Positions 1-39,657 of a DNA stretch of 64,000 nucleotides are shown here, in pieces. Under the pieces are notes generated by a model. That model ran no database searches. It was given only the letters and a program-made list of their open reading frames with translations, and was not told where the DNA came from. The position numbers and the translations under genes were made by a program. Position 1 is the first letter of the stretch, and the number at the start of each line of letters is the position of its first letter. Source of the DNA: Ecdyonurus torrentis (Eukaryota > Arthropoda > Insecta > Ephemeroptera > Heptageniidae); assembly GCA_949318235.1 (NCBI GenBank), contig OX439127.1, positions 40,153,862-40,217,861 on the forward strand, read 5' to 3'.

Positions 1-3000
1 ATTACTTTAAGTGCGTAGTGTATATCGTATATTCGATTCATGTTTACATTATTATCTTGTTCACTTGTATCACCTTATACACGAGTTGTGTCTATAATCT
101 TCTCAAAAAAACTATTTCTTCTCAACAAAAGCAAACACTTTCAGGTTGGCAGACGAAGCTTGCGTTTTGTTAGAGAGCCAACTTGGCAAAAATATGACAC
201 AAATCTATGGCCAAACTTTGTAGTTACTTCACTTGTTTTATCTAGGACATTTGAAACTTCATTTTTTTAGCTCGTTCTGTATACAATTTGTCAAAACTTG
301 TTAGAAACTGACATTTCTTTTTTTCTTTTCGAAGTATAAAATTTTACAGTTAATATTGTTACTTAAATGAAACTTTTTAAGTTCTTCTTACGAAAGAAAA
401 CCAATTTTCAATTTTTCTTATCTTGAGTTTAGTGCAGTACTGGTATAATCTGAAAACAAAAAACTTCTTTAATGTGGTGATAATATATTTAAGTATCGTA
501 TCCAGTATACTGTACCACTTAACATACTTGCAATGTTTTGAAAACATTAAATTCTTAAAATGTATTATTATTTGTATTATCTAGTCTATTTAAAAAAAGA
601 CGGATTGTTATTTTATGTAACTGCGAGTAAAACATTATATAATATGGCTTAATTTTTCATAAACCATTAAGAAATAAAACTTTTTGTGTATAATACAATA
701 AATTATAAACACCTTGCGATAAAACTTGTATTTTTCCGATACGATTATTGAAAATCTCGCATACAATTTTGTAGTGTGGCAGATTTTCAACAATAATTTT
801 TGAGGGTTTTGAAGATGGCCCATTAGCAGAATTGGAAAAATAATTACCGGAGCCAAGTTATTGAAAACTTTTGCATTACGTAATACATTTGGCCAAAAAT
901 CATTAAAAAAATTATTCGGAGTAAGTGTTGTGCTCTAAGAGACAGAGAGGTTTTTAACAATTTAATTAGCGATGGCTTTTAATTATATTATTAAATATAT
1001 TTTGCAAGAAAAGTGTTGCATAAATTGTGAGCTATACTAAACTTAAATATTTTTAATATTTTTAAGAACATACCTTTAAACATCGAAAAAAATATTATTA
1101 AAAATATAAAGTTTTTATTATTATTATTTTTTTTTTTTATGAGGGATTGGATTTTTATTTTTAAATTTACATGAAAACAATAAATTTTCAATAGTTATGC
1201 AATATCAATTTTGTTACAGCATCAATTTGTGTTACAATTACAACAGCTTTCTTACTTTTATTTTAATATTAAAATCAATAGAGACATTTTTAATTAATAA
1301 ATTTAAAAAGTTGCTGCTGCTGTTTAAAGTTACTCAAGATTGATTCATTTAGTTCAATTACAAAAAAAAAAATAATAATAAATAATAATAATAATACATA
1401 AACATATACGTTAATATATTTTATGAAATACTATAAGCTTAAATATCAAATTGTGTTGAATATGTAGTAAATATGGCTATAATAGTTTGAATTTTTGAAT
1501 ATTAAAAATTTACTTTTGTGTATGTTATGGTATGAGGGACTTGATAGCACGGTTATTTTATTACTGTCAGCCATAATTTTTAGTATCATAACATATCTGT
1601 CAGTTTCATGATGTCTTTTCTTTAATATATAATATATATATTATTATATATATTTATTTGTTTATTTACTTAGAAAAAAACCTGATTGATGAAATCAATG
1701 TTTTATTTTGTGTAAGTTTTATGTTTGAAACTAAAAAATTTTAATATGCTGCTCAGCTATGAATGTGAGCAAAAGAAAATACAAAATAGTTTTTCCCCTC
1801 TCTTAAACGCACAAACAAAAGTCATATAAAACTTTCAATATACAAATCCTCTCATCATAAAGTTCATTTTGATTTAAAAATTTTAATTTGACAATAATGG
1901 TCTTAATGTTATGCTCTTTCAGGCTATGTTTTCCATGGTTTGAAAATGTAAAACTAACTATAAACTTGCACATAAATGACTTGAAAAAAAATCCAATTAG
2001 AAAAATAACAACGTTTTATGATTTTTGTAATAAAATAGTTAAAATAAATAGGAAAAAATGAGATTTTAGCTTATAATTTAAGTTTTAATTATTCCATTAT
2101 TAAAGTCAACACTTAACACCCCATATTTATGCAAGATAATATATTACATTACTTGTAATTTACAAGTATAGTATCTTACATTAATACACGCTTGTATAAA
2201 TATACTTTATGTACATTTTTTTCAGACGAAAACACAGTTAGTTTGTTGTTGTTGTTAAATAACCTTACTGTACAATACATTTTTGTTTTATGTCCTTTGT
2301 GGTAATTGGTGTAGTTAATTGGCTATGTACACCAACGTTACAGATTAGCATGTTTTGTATTGATGTCACCATATTTTTAGCTCAAGTAAATTTACGTAAG
2401 AAATATATTTGATTAATGGAATGAATGAAATGAAAAAAAATTTAAGTAAAAAAAATAAAGATTAACATTAACTTCAAAGTTTTTTTTATATAAAAAAGAC
2501 TTCTGATTCTCTCTTTTTCTCTCTGTCTCTCTAATTTTACTACTGACACGTTTTGCAATAAAAATGTACTATAGATAGCCTAACGACGTGACAAAACATG
2601 ATGAATTCAAAGCAACATAGACACAATTTTGTCAACACTCGTAAGAAATAATCTTTATTTATATTAAATGAAAATCTTTATTACTTGGTTTGCTTGAGTT
2701 TATAATGCAAGATGTTGTGTTAGAAAAGATTTCTCGGAGTAATAATAAAGCTTGTGCGTGTGGTTTGGCTGAGCATAGAACAAGAGGCTAGTAAACAGGA
2801 AAGGCGTGTATGCAGTCCAACATATTGTGGTCCATAATACTATAATACAAAATAAATATACTGTATGGAAGCTGTAGCAAAAGTTTTAGCCACGCGAGCT
2901 GACGCCAAGCGAGCATCATATGCTTGTGTGGCTTGCCGCTTGCCATTACACAACCACACACAATTTGACTCCCACCGGCATGCCATGTTTTTTGTTTTGT

Positions 3001-3097
3001 TTTTGTTGTGTGTGTGTGTGTGCTTCTTTTATACCATTGCAATTTTTACGATTATCAAGCGCATTTTCCCCCTGCTATAATTCTCGTCAAGAGCAGT

Positions 3098-3101
<4 letters not shown>

Positions 3102-3183
<82 letters not shown>
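3102..3183. repeat. (TC)n microsatellite
   Basis: An uninterrupted dinucleotide run of about 41 copies. Confidence 0.98.
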
Positions 3184-3186
<3 letters not shown>

Positions 3187-4046
3187 AAACTGCTCCAAAT
3201 TCCTATGTTCTTTATTATGTACGTATATAATTTTATTGTAACGTATCTTAATTAAGAAGAAGACACATGGCGAGATGACGATGACAATGATAAAAAAAAA
3301 ATGTTTTCTAAATTATAACTATACATGATATACAACAATAGAGTTCATGAAAATAAGACAAATTTCATTTTGAAATAGTATTATAATCTGCATTTTTATT
3401 TACCTAAATAATTAAAAGTTCTGTACAAAAAATTATTTTAATAATAAAAATGTTTATGGCACTTTTATAAAAAAAAAATAGTGATCACTTACTGTGAAGG
3501 GTAGTTGACTTGATACGGAACTAAAGCAAAAGATTTATATCTCTTTCTATCTTTATTTATTTTTTAAAGGAGTGAAAAAAATGTTGGCGAAGCAACTTAG
3601 ATATGGTAACAAAAGAATTCTCCTGAGAACATTTCAGTCACTTGCAAGTCAAATTCTCATAATGGAAATGGCAAACTACAGAATGTAAAATAGAATTTAT
3701 GCCTACTCTTCACAAATAAATGGCCCATTTAGTTAATTATGAACACTAAAAATATATCAATTAAGTCGGAATTTGATATTTTGGCTATTTATACAAAATG
3801 GAACAATAAAAATCATTTTATTTAGAAATTTTTAACATCGATACAAACATGCTTTTAAAAATATGGTGTAATATTTACAATACATTCCCTTTCTCCTATA
3901 AAAAGTGATCAACAATGGTATAGAAAGCTTGTGACCACATCAACATGGATAAAAAAAAATCCATTTTTTATAAAACATTTTTTTTTCTGTTAGGTAACAC
4001 AAATTGTGATTTACATTGAACGTAAATACATGTTTGTTTTGTACAA

Positions 4047-4063
4047 GTGTGTGTGTGTGTGTA

Positions 4064-4160
<97 letters not shown>

Positions 4161-4161
4161 C

Positions 4162-4188
<27 letters not shown>
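4047..4188. repeat. (GT)n-(GA)n compound microsatellite
   Basis: About 112 nt of GT with two GTAT interruptions, followed by a GA run. Confidence 0.97.
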
Positions 4189-4193
<5 letters not shown>

Positions 4194-4751
4194 ATAAAAG
4201 TTAGTAAGGTACAGTACTTATGTGTTTCAAGTTTCAACAAAGCTATCTAAGCTGCCTACAATCTTTACTTTTACAGGGAATTACAACGTACTTGTTTTAT
4301 AATATCCACATCACATCCCACTTACTGTTCAGTATTGTTGCTAAAAGGCTATCTACAAAATAGTTTTCATAAAAAAAAGAAAGTGCTGTAAACAAAATCA
4401 CTGTCAAAACATTATTTTATAATAATCATAATACATTGACATAAATAATATATATAATATAACTTGAAATCTCTGACTGTAAACGTTCATAAGTTACAAT
4501 AAATCATAAAACTTCTTTAAAATTATAATAATTTTACAAATACATATATCATGAATTTGTTTTCGAAAAGTATTCATATTTTTGCTTGCAGAAAAGTGTC
4601 AAATATACTATAGCTTCAATATTCTCTCGTACTATAAGTAAAAAATTTGTGCACTAAGAAATATCATTTCAAAGCCAGAAATAATTATAATAATATAATA
4701 AATTATATATAATAAAAAACTTACAAGTCCTATTTTTATTGTTATGTGCAG

Positions 4752-30199
<25,448 letters not shown>

Positions 30200-30631
30200 G
30201 CCGTGGTAACAGCGTATTATTACCTATTAATATTCTATGTTTCAACAGGGGATTAAAAAAAATCATTTGTGTGGCACCCACTTCGTTTTCTAATGTCTTA
30301 TTTTCAAATTGAAATAGTAATTTAATGTAAATTTTGAACATGCTTTTATACATAATATTCCTACAGTGAAGAATCGTGTGACGTACAACAAATAATCAAG
30401 GCTACAAAAATGAAAAATGAGAAGCAAGAACTATTGAAACAAGGAACAATTTGAATATTTCTGGTTACGATAATGCTGATAAGGATAGCACATGTAATTT
30501 ACAATATAAAGACGCTCGCAATAAAGTGTTTTATGTTGTGTTCAAAAAGGTTCATTGAACCCCATTTGTTCAAATTTGTTAATACAGTTATCTTTTTTTT
30601 TTTTCTAAAACACTCATAATATTGAAAAAAA

Positions 30632-30680
<49 letters not shown>

Positions 30681-30930
30681 CACTTGTGTACGAATTATAT
30701 GTTCAACAACAAATTAACTTGTATTGTAGGCCTAACCAGAAACGTTACACTATATTATTATATCTTTATGGATTTTGCCGTGTATTGTTAATAAGCTCAA
30801 TGTTTTACTTTATGTGTATGTGTTTATGTGTGAAACATTTCTAATTCTATGTGTATAAAAAGGTAGAAAATGTGTAGATCTTAAAATATATATTATACTA
30901 TATCATACAATTTAATCAAACGAATAAAAA
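30200..30930 (+). promoter_or_regulatory. Probable receptor 3' UTR with poly(A) signals
   Basis: After the stop codon there is no further exon. AATAAA occurs at 30520-30525 and at 30923-30928. Either could end the transcript. A (TA)n array lies between them at about 30640-30678. Confidence 0.4.
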
Positions 30931-31316
30931 GCTGAAAAAAAAAATGCATTATAAAATAGTGATAATAAAAAAATGTTATCATTTGCACATTAGTAAAATT
31001 TACTGATCATCATAGATAAACAAATAATAACAAAAATTAATATTAATATTATATGAGTGTTAGCACCAAAAGCCGAAATCGGTGCTCCTCCCCCCAAATA
31101 GACGATCCGTATTGTAAATAAATAATGCAAAACCAAATTATTAATTTACTTCTAGAAATGTGCATTAAAAAACTTCAATAAACTAATTAGCTTTGAGACA
31201 ACAGTGTTTAAGCACTAACTAATTTTTTTAAAGATATATCTTAGTTCATATCTTTTTTATCAAAATTGAAAAATCTTAAATTGAACATTTCTCACTATTT
31301 GTTTTCAGTAAAATTG

Positions 31317-31633
31317 TTAAAGACGTAGAACACCTTGAACAAAAAACTTGCCTAATATCCTAACATACCCAAATATCAACATTATTTTGGCCGGAGTCAT
31401 TGATTTCTAATTTATTTTCCATTTACAAAATGTCAGTTGCGGGTTTACTACGTCACAGCTCGCCTGTTTCCGCGCGCGTGGACCAGGCGAGCTGTGACGT
31501 AGACAACCCGCAACTGACATTTTGTAAATGGAAATTAAATTAAAAATCAATGACTCCGGCCAAAATAATGTTGATATTTGGGTATGTTAGGATATTAGGC
31601 AAGTTTTTTGTTCAAGGTGTTCTACGCCTTTAA
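31317..31633. mobile_element. TTAA-flanked palindromic element, family 1, copy 1
   Basis: A 317-bp near-perfect palindrome. The arms begin TTAAAGACGTAGAACACCTT and meet near a GC-rich centre at about 31460-31485. TTAA occurs at both ends, as in elements that duplicate TTAA (Kolobok or piggyBac). The purines just inside TTAA favour Kolobok. No open frame. A second copy is at 50575-50889. Confidence 0.85.
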
Positions 31634-31972
31634 GACCTGCATAGGCGCCGGAGCAATAATTGCATCATGCCTTGTATTGTGATAGCATGAAAATTTAAAA
31701 ATTTTAAATATAAATGGAGACTCATCCATGCAATCAAACTTTATGCATATTGGAATTATTGCTGAAATTGTACAGGATTTACTGTTATCCCCGATATTGC
31801 ATCAAAAATATTTTAAATATCAAATCTTTAGATGAATGTTGAGAATCTTTAATAATTCAGTAATTTGAATTACTGTTAGGTGTGTTAACAAAATAATCTT
31901 CAAAATTTCCAGCTTTGTATACATAGAAATATTTTAAATAATAATTTATAGCAATTAAGTTTCTCTGTAGCA

Positions 31973-32005
<33 letters not shown>

Positions 32006-34199
32006 ATTATTACACTAGAAAACAATCTTGAAGAAAAAACATCAGACTACAGTAGCAAAACAGTTTCGTTCAGATATTGTTGAACCAATAACGTTAAAGA
32101 AACGTATGCACATTTCTAAAAATGAGCAAAGCTGATAGACCAAAAAAAAAAAAAAAAAACTTCGTTGGGTTTTGCTCAAAACCGTTTGATCATTTCGTGA
32201 ATTGTTCAAATTTAACTGAGTTTGCCCGTTTACGGCTCTTAGTATTAACATAATATTACATGACAATTTTCTGAATAAATAATAATTTATTTTACTATTT
32301 ATTTATTTATATTTTTTTGCCAAACTTACGTAAGTAGGAAAAAAAAGTTGTTAAGAAATTTAGATATTTAAAAATTCAAAATTATTTACATCCATTATGT
32401 AATTATAAAAGAAAAGAAAAAAATTCAAAAAAAATAAATAATAATAATAATAATAAAAAGGCAGAAAAGCTTACTTTTTGAATGTATATATTTCATTTTA
32501 TTTCGATCTCTAAAACATTTCATGGTTGCTGTTTCACTTTGATGTTTTAAAACAAAACAAATTGACATTGTACATAAACTTCAGCACTTATATTAGGTGT
32601 ACAGCAGTCACGGTACACAGCAGGTAAAATTCAACCAATTGTAAATGAGTAAGTTTTAAATGCAGAAAATTGTGCAGGGTAACAGTATGCATTTTTAATA
32701 TTTTGGTTTTAATATAAAAAATATGTTAGTTATTTTATTGTATTTGTATATTTTTTGTAAAACGATTATTCTCATATAATAAAAATTGGCCTTTGAAAAG
32801 TCGAGAACAATAATGATAACATTAATAGTATAATAAATTTTAAATTATTTGACGTGTATCATCTTATTGTTGTAAATAATGCGTAATTTTATTGCTATTT
32901 TCATAGCAGACATTTTCCTTTGTGGTTCATTTTTCATCCTTTTTATGCAAAAATGAAAATAATAATAACATATTTTATGCAGTCTTAGTCCATTTTACAT
33001 TCCAAAGATTTCAAATTTTTTCATATAATTTTTTAATGTGAGTTGTTTATTTTTTAGTGCATAATATTTTACTAAATTTACTTTGAAATAAAAGCTCATT
33101 CAACACATCTATACGTATATTTTACCAATGAGTGGCTCATATACTTTACCCTATAACCAAAAATTTACCAACGCAAAATTAAATTCTGTTTTGTATAAAC
33201 TTACACTCATTTAATTTAATTATTCTTATTATTGTTTGCATATTAATTATTACTATGCATATATTAATATTATTAAATTTGCATTTCCACGTTTTTATAT
33301 AAGGTAAATATTAATTGTTATTATTTTTAATAACAAATTGCAGTTTTATTTGATCTGTCTGTTATGCTCACTTCACACAAAGAGAACAATTTTTACCCCA
33401 TATATGTAACAATAATGCTTTAGTTTTTTTTATGCACAGAAACACACTATACCAAACCCTAAAATAGTAATATATAATATATAACAACGTTAATTGTATT
33501 AGTAATAACAAAAGGAAAATATCAAATACTTTTAAAATAAAATAGACATCGACAATGATGAAGTTATTACATGTGATTTATGGTTCATTTTTATTGTGCA
33601 ATTATTACCAAACACATGGTAATTGTTTCTATTTAAAGTATAATATATGAAGAAGAAGAAGAAGAAAACAAATTATTTCTCCGCGCGTGTGCATTTGACT
33701 GGAACTATATATAATATAACCTTATTGTAATGGCATGGATTACTAATAAAATTTGAAAACTTTCAATGAGAGTTGCATAATTTATTAATTTTAAAACATG
33801 GGTGGTTAAAAATAATACCTTAAATTACACATAAAAAATTAAACAAAACAGGTTCACTACTTGTAAACATTGATATAATTGCATGCACAGCCTCCACACT
33901 AAAACGAAAGTCGGCCAGAACGATTTTTTTTTTTTTTCACATCATTATAAGTATAGTAATGAATATATTTATATACTAACACCACTTGAATGCTTTTTTG
34001 TCCTAGTTTAAGAATTTGCCTCAGTCCTGCATATATAATATACAGTATATTTATAAAAAAAAAAAAAAAAAAAAAATTAAAAAGAGGATCTACATAGTAT
34101 GACATTTGAAATTTCATTGTGATCAGAGGTTATTATTTATATATTTGTTTTATTATTATTATTATTATTATTTTTTGTATTGAAAATTATTAATATTTG

Positions 34200-34465
34200 A
34201 TTCTACATAAGCCTTGCTGCCATTTGCTACCTCAGCTTAAGATATTTTTGGTCATCAAAATAGCTTACCTCGCTCAGTCAATTAGCAGATGTGGTGAGAG
34301 CTAGCTGTACAGAGCTCTCTGCTGAGTGTTAAAGATGAGATCTATATAGGTATAATGTAAGTAGATAACCTTATATAGGTAAAGGATGAAACCAGTCTAA
34401 GGCCATGAGTAAGTCTGATGCTGTTTTATAATGTTGAGCCTTTGACGTAGACTAGATGTAGTGTG
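34200..34465 (+). mobile_element. Hammerhead-bearing element, decayed copy
   Basis: It shares TCAGTC, AGCAGATGTGGTG, AGCTGTACAGAGCTCTCTG and the segment from GGATGAAACC through TAAGGCC to GTCTGATGCTG with the minus-strand copy near 49765-50010. The catalytic CTGATGA is changed to AAGATGA, the stem II region contains a short duplication (TATATAGG appears twice), and stem III is broken. It should be inactive. Confidence 0.7.
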
Positions 34466-35049
34466 AGATTGTGAGATACTAGGTATATTGAAATTTATTG
34501 AGACAGTATCCCTATCCTCAAACATCTATTGAACAAAAATACCTAGCACTTGTCAAAACTAGAGCATTTCCTCCCAAGTCCCAATTAACTATACAAATTA
34601 AGACAATCTTCATATTATTAAATTTCAATTTAATATGCTTTAAGCTCTCTACTGCTATTTTCTGTTATAAATGTTCATTTTTAATTATTTAACATATTAT
34701 ATGATTCTACATGAGATTCCTAATTAAACCAATCAAAAGCTTGAATACATGACGAATGGTAAAGCAAATCATCAAAAAAAGCCTATTAAAAAAAGCCTAT
34801 CTATTCAGATATGACATGCAACACATATGCTTATAAATAAAATAAAAAATCAAATTTACACAAACGTATCCTTTATTTTTTTTAAAAAAGTACAAAATTG
34901 AAGAGAGAGAGAGAGAGAGAGAGAGATTTATCTGCATTTTATTTATCTTACAAAACTATATCCATGACTTAAACAACCTTAGTTTAAATAATCATACTCT
35001 ATTAATGGCAACTTGAATTATTGCTTATAAATATATTAAAGTATTCAGT

Positions 35050-36006
35050 GTACAGTTTCGGTCAAATGATAGGTTACCATTTAAACTCAATATTTTTTAC
35101 CGCGTATAATTTTGCAACCTTGTTTATGACATAGAGTATATTATTATAATCTCTTTGGTTTATGATTATTCATTGAACTCTATATATTGTAATAGTTGAC
35201 ATAGACACCACAAGAAGTCACCTGTGATGCACTCAGGTAGACAATCCGTCTGGTAAATATTTTGCTTGCTCATTCTCTCTCTCTCTCTCTCTCTCGCTTC
35301 TGAGAAATGCTTTCAAGTATTTGTTTGATAATAAGTTTCGAACTAACTATTTTCTTACCAAATTGCTGTCATTACAAACCATATTGACATATATGATGAA
35401 AAAAATATATCTCTCTTAATTTTTATTATAAAAAACGGAAAATGTTTTATTATAAATTATTTGCAATATGTATTATACTTCTTTTTTATTTATTTATTCA
35501 TTTTTTATTTATTTATTTATGTTTTCTTTCTTTTTTCTCTCCTTTTGAATAAAGATGCATATTTCTAGCATGTGATTACCAGTGTGCTTGCGATATGCAG
35601 CAGGCATTTTGTTGACGGTAACTCAGATATTCAAGTTAGAGTAAATAAAATCAAAATATATATTTTTTCTACATAATATATTTTGTGTCTTCATCAGCTA
35701 AAATAAAAATATAACTATGATTTTTTCTTATTGCTTACAAGACTTACTTGTTAGTAGTAACAAATTTTTTTTTCATCTTACATTATTTTGTGTGCTTGTT
35801 GTTATGGAATTCTTGGACGATGAAGCAAAATATTTACCAGCCCGATTGTCTATACCCGAGTGCATCACAGGTGACTTCTTGTGGTGTCTACGTCAACTAT
35901 TACAATATATAGAGTTCAATGAATAATCATAAACACGGTTGCAATATTTAACGCGGTAAAAAATATTGAGTTTAAATGGTAAACTATCATTTGACCAAAA
36001 CTGTAC
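35050..36006. mobile_element. Tc1/mariner-like foldback element
   Basis: About 957 bp with arms of about 200 bp that are inverted repeats. The outer ends read TA-CAGTTTCGGTCAAATGAT on the left and the complement ending in ACTG-TA on the right, which fits TA target duplication and CAGT termini. The inner part has short microsatellites but no transposase frame, so it is non-autonomous. Confidence 0.72.
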
Positions 36007-36382
36007 ATAAAATGACTGCACAGAGCTGACAACACGAGAGAAAAGAAACAAGAAAACCAGCAATCCAATTTTTTAAAATTAAATTTCATCGCCAATGCCT
36101 TTAAAAATGAATTTTGCCAAGCCTTACTGATGAGACTGATATAATGCCCATTGTAATCCTGGTTCTATTTTAAAACATTTTCCATGTCTTCGACCCTTAC
36201 CCCAGACCAATACATTTGAAAATTTTACTGGTCAAGTGAGAAATCAATGAGAAATTTATAATTACACCAGTCTCATTTTTTTTATGGTAGTATATTAGCA
36301 TATGGATGTAACAGTTGGTAAAGCTAAAAAATCTAGAAAAAAAAAAAAAAAAAATGCAACTCACAATATTAATATTATACAC

Positions 36383-37069
36383 CAGGAAAATGAACTGAAA
36401 TTCCTATAAAAGTGGAAACAAATTCGGACTTATCTGAATTTTTCAGGGTTGGTAGAGACCAATGCCCCGTGCTTTCTGTCAAAAGATACCAAAAATTGCC
36501 CTTGAGCTTTCCTGGAAAAGCAGAAAAAACATCTATAAATTCGCAACCTAAATTCAAACAGATTCTTGTTTCTGAGATTAAACAACATTAGAAACACATA
36601 TTTTCAAAAATAATTATGTCAACAGTAATGGCAGTAGGAATTTTCCCAATTTGTCACTTTCAGCTATTTTCTCCATAATTTCACATTTTGTAAAATAAAA
36701 TAAAATTTTAGGCCAAAATCATTAACACAGTCTGTTGCTAAGACTGTAACAAACAAAATGAAATATGATTTATTATGCCCGGAAAAGCGCAAGTGCCTAT
36801 GGCTTGCATAGCATGCTATACATGTAGTGTGCCCCATATATTCTCCTGCTTTTCCAGGCATAACTCCGTTATCAATTTAAGTATTTTAATAAATCATATC
36901 TCATTTTGTTTGTTACATTCTTAGCAACAGACTGTGTTAATCATTTTGGTCTCAAAGCTAACTTTTTGTATAAAATGTGAAATTATGGAGAAAATAGCTG
37001 AAAGTGACAAAGGTGGTAAAGTGACGAATTTGGAAAGTTCCTACTGCCATTACTGTTCACATTTTATTT

Positions 37070-37117
<48 letters not shown>

Positions 37118-37345
37118 AAAATACATGTTTCTAATGTAGTTTGATCTGAAAAACTAAAACCCGTTTGAATTTTTAAGCTATCATTATTGGTTACGGTTCT
37201 ATAAAATTTTCTGCGATTCTGGAAAGCTTGATGGTAATTTTTGAATTTTTGGGAACTTTTGACAGAAAGTTTGGGGCACTGGTCTTTACCAACCCTAAAA
37301 ATTTCAGCTGTGTCCAAATGTTTTCCCACTTTTAAGTAAATTTCT
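36383..37345. mobile_element. Large imperfect palindrome (foldback element)
   Basis: Matching inverted segments occur throughout, for example CAACAGACTGTGTTAATCAT against its complement near 36718-36740, and CCAACCCT against AGGGTTGG near the ends. The centre is near 36840. The right arm contains a (TA)n run. The ends are diverged and no target duplication was found, so the class is unknown. Confidence 0.6.
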
Positions 37346-37404
37346 TGGCCTTTTAAGTATTATTTTAAGTAATATCCAAGATAAAATTATTATGAATATT
37401 TTTT

Positions 37405-37437
<33 letters not shown>

Positions 37438-38548
37438 TAAAATAGATTGTTAAGATTAATTAAATCAACCGATAAGGACTTGTTCAAATAATGAACTAAG
37501 AATTATAATAAAAAGGTTAAGGTTTAGACATCTTAAGTCACAATCTTGTAATGTAGTAATCATGGGTTGTTTTATATTACTAATTGATACTACCATTATT
37601 ATCAAAAATCACATTTTTTTTAAATTAAAGTATTAATTTATTTATATTACTATCATAGGCCCTATTATATACTATATTTTTTACTTTTGTTTTCTTTGTA
37701 AAGTAAAATAATAATAAGTTTATAATTTTTTTTGAAATGTCTTACAATAGTATTTTTTTTTAATTTTTTTTTATGATTTTTGAATTATTATTATTATTAT
37801 TTTTTTTTTTTGATAGTATAAATTAATAATAAATGAAAATGAAACCAGCCAATAATGCCTCAGACTTGGCTGGATTTTGTAACTGATTTAAGAAAAGAAA
37901 AGAAGAAGAAGAAAAAAAAAAAAAGAATAAAAAAATAAATAACGATAAATAAAATGCAGCCAAAAATTGTAACCTTATAAATATACATTATTATTTTATA
38001 TTTATCGTGTAATAGCATTTAATGGAATTAACAAGTGCAATACCCAGTGCATTAATGTATATAATCATAGTCAAAAAAACACACAGAAAAAAAAAAAAAA
38101 ATTTCAAATAGCTTCTTCATGAAAACACCGTTTTTATCAAGATTTCCCTTATAAACTAACACTAAATGATAACATTCTCAAAGAAATGTTTACTTGTCAA
38201 TATGTTGCTATGCCAATAAAATTTCTAATTGCTAGAAGACAGTAAGAGAGAAGGTACAATATTACAATATTGTAAAAGTTGTTCATTTAATTTCTACATA
38301 AACAGATGTTAAGTATAACATACTGAAAGTGACTTGCACCTTTTTTCCATTAAACATTTTGCAATTGTGTTTTTTTAAGCACATTCACATAATTTACGTT
38401 AAACAAATAGAAATAATAATACTAAATCAAGATATAAGAATGGGACATTCTTCATCAAGATAGTAATAAAACATGGTAATAGTAGTATGCAAATCAAAGG
38501 AAAGAAAATAGATAAAAGTGCAATATATGGAAAATCTACACGAAAATC

Positions 38549-38842
38549 TTAGGATTACCTTCAAGCTCTAGGCTGCAAAATAGAGAAAGGTTGGGCAATT
38601 AATAACGCCATAAATGTGCATTACTAACATTACCTGTATTACCAATCAATCAAGTTGCAGACGTGTTTTGATCTACTCACTTTGAAAACAGCATATTTGA
38701 TTGATTGCTATATACAATGTACAATGCTCAATAAATCACGATACTTATCCAGTGATTTAGGACCTCCTCAGTTCAATGATCCACCTCTACATGGTGAAAA
38801 TGAAGAATAAGTGTTCGCCTAGAGCTTGCAGTTAATCCTAAC
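38549..38842. repeat. Palindromic element
   Basis: The left end (CTTAGGATTACCTTCAAGCT, CTAGGC) is an imperfect inverted copy of the right end (GCCTAGAGCTTGCAGTTAAT, CCTAAC). The length is about 294 bp and it is non-coding. The superfamily is undetermined. Confidence 0.55.
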
Positions 38843-39111
38843 ATACCATTTTTTTGTTTCTATAATCAAACATTTTTGCTAAATATATTTTTTCACATGA
38901 TGCACTTTAATAGTATCTTCTTTCCTTTCATCTACATTATAAACTCTTTTTTTTTTTTCTTAAATATATACAAAGTAATACAGAAGCAGATAGACATATG
39001 AAAGTCTTAAGGGGGTTGCATAAGTTCTGTGTATATGCTTGGTGTTATTGCTCAAATAGCAATACCAAAGAAATGCTGATTTCTACATATACAGGGTAAG
39101 AAAATAACTTT

Positions 39112-39146
<35 letters not shown>

Positions 39147-39186
39147 AAAATTATTGAGGTTAGGGTTAATAATAAAGAAAAGGATA

Positions 39187-39392
39187 GACACCAGCAAGGG
39201 TGTTACTACGGTAGAAGTTCTATAGAGAGGTAGAGGTCTCACATGGCACAGAGTTATAGTTATAAATGTTAATATAACTGATTATATAAAAGTTATCATT
39301 TATATCAACATTTATAATGTTTAATTCTGTGCCACGTGAGACCTCAATCCCTCCATAGAACTTCTACTGTAGTAAGGCCCATGCTGGTATCT
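39187..39392. repeat. Palindromic element of the CCAGCAAGG family
   Basis: The left arm runs from ACCAGCAAGGGTGTTACTAC to GTCTCACATGGCACAG. The right arm is its imperfect inverse, ending GGCCCATGCTGGT. Related arms occur near 41200-41260, 52480-52550, 53120-53180 and 58460-58525, so this is a dispersed family. Confidence 0.65.
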
Positions 39393-39612
39393 CTAAACTT
39401 GTCTTCAATATTTATCTTAAAAAAGGACAGCATAGAGGGGACATTTATAATCTGATTAGGCTATGTCAGCAATAAATTAAAAATTTGCTGATATACACAC
39501 AACCTAAATCTTGAACTCTACAAAACATTGAATTTTAGGGCAATGCAATACTTTAATAGGGCTATACTTTAATAAGATGTTTATAATTTGCGTTTGAAGA
39601 AAATAATGTATT

Positions 39613-39657
<45 letters not shown>

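Larger units (their letters stand above)
1..4751. other. Non-coding AT-rich DNA upstream of the first receptor exon
   Basis: No coding exon, RNA gene or convincing promoter was recognised here. The open frames are AT-rich or repeat-derived and match nothing known to me. The stretch holds a (TC)n array, a (GT)n/(GA)n array and scattered A/T runs. Because the first recognised receptor exon begins inside the amino-terminal domain, this DNA is probably the intron that separates it from an unseen signal-peptide exon. It could also contain a short first exon that I cannot recognise. Confidence 0.6.

Noticed and set aside
40..270. 76-residue open frame as the receptor signal-peptide exon
   Set aside because: Its sequence is not a convincing signal peptide plus linker, and no donor gives the needed phase.
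36124..36150. CTGATGAG on the plus strand as a hammerhead core
   Set aside because: It is followed by ACTGATATAATG with no stem II and no GAAA.
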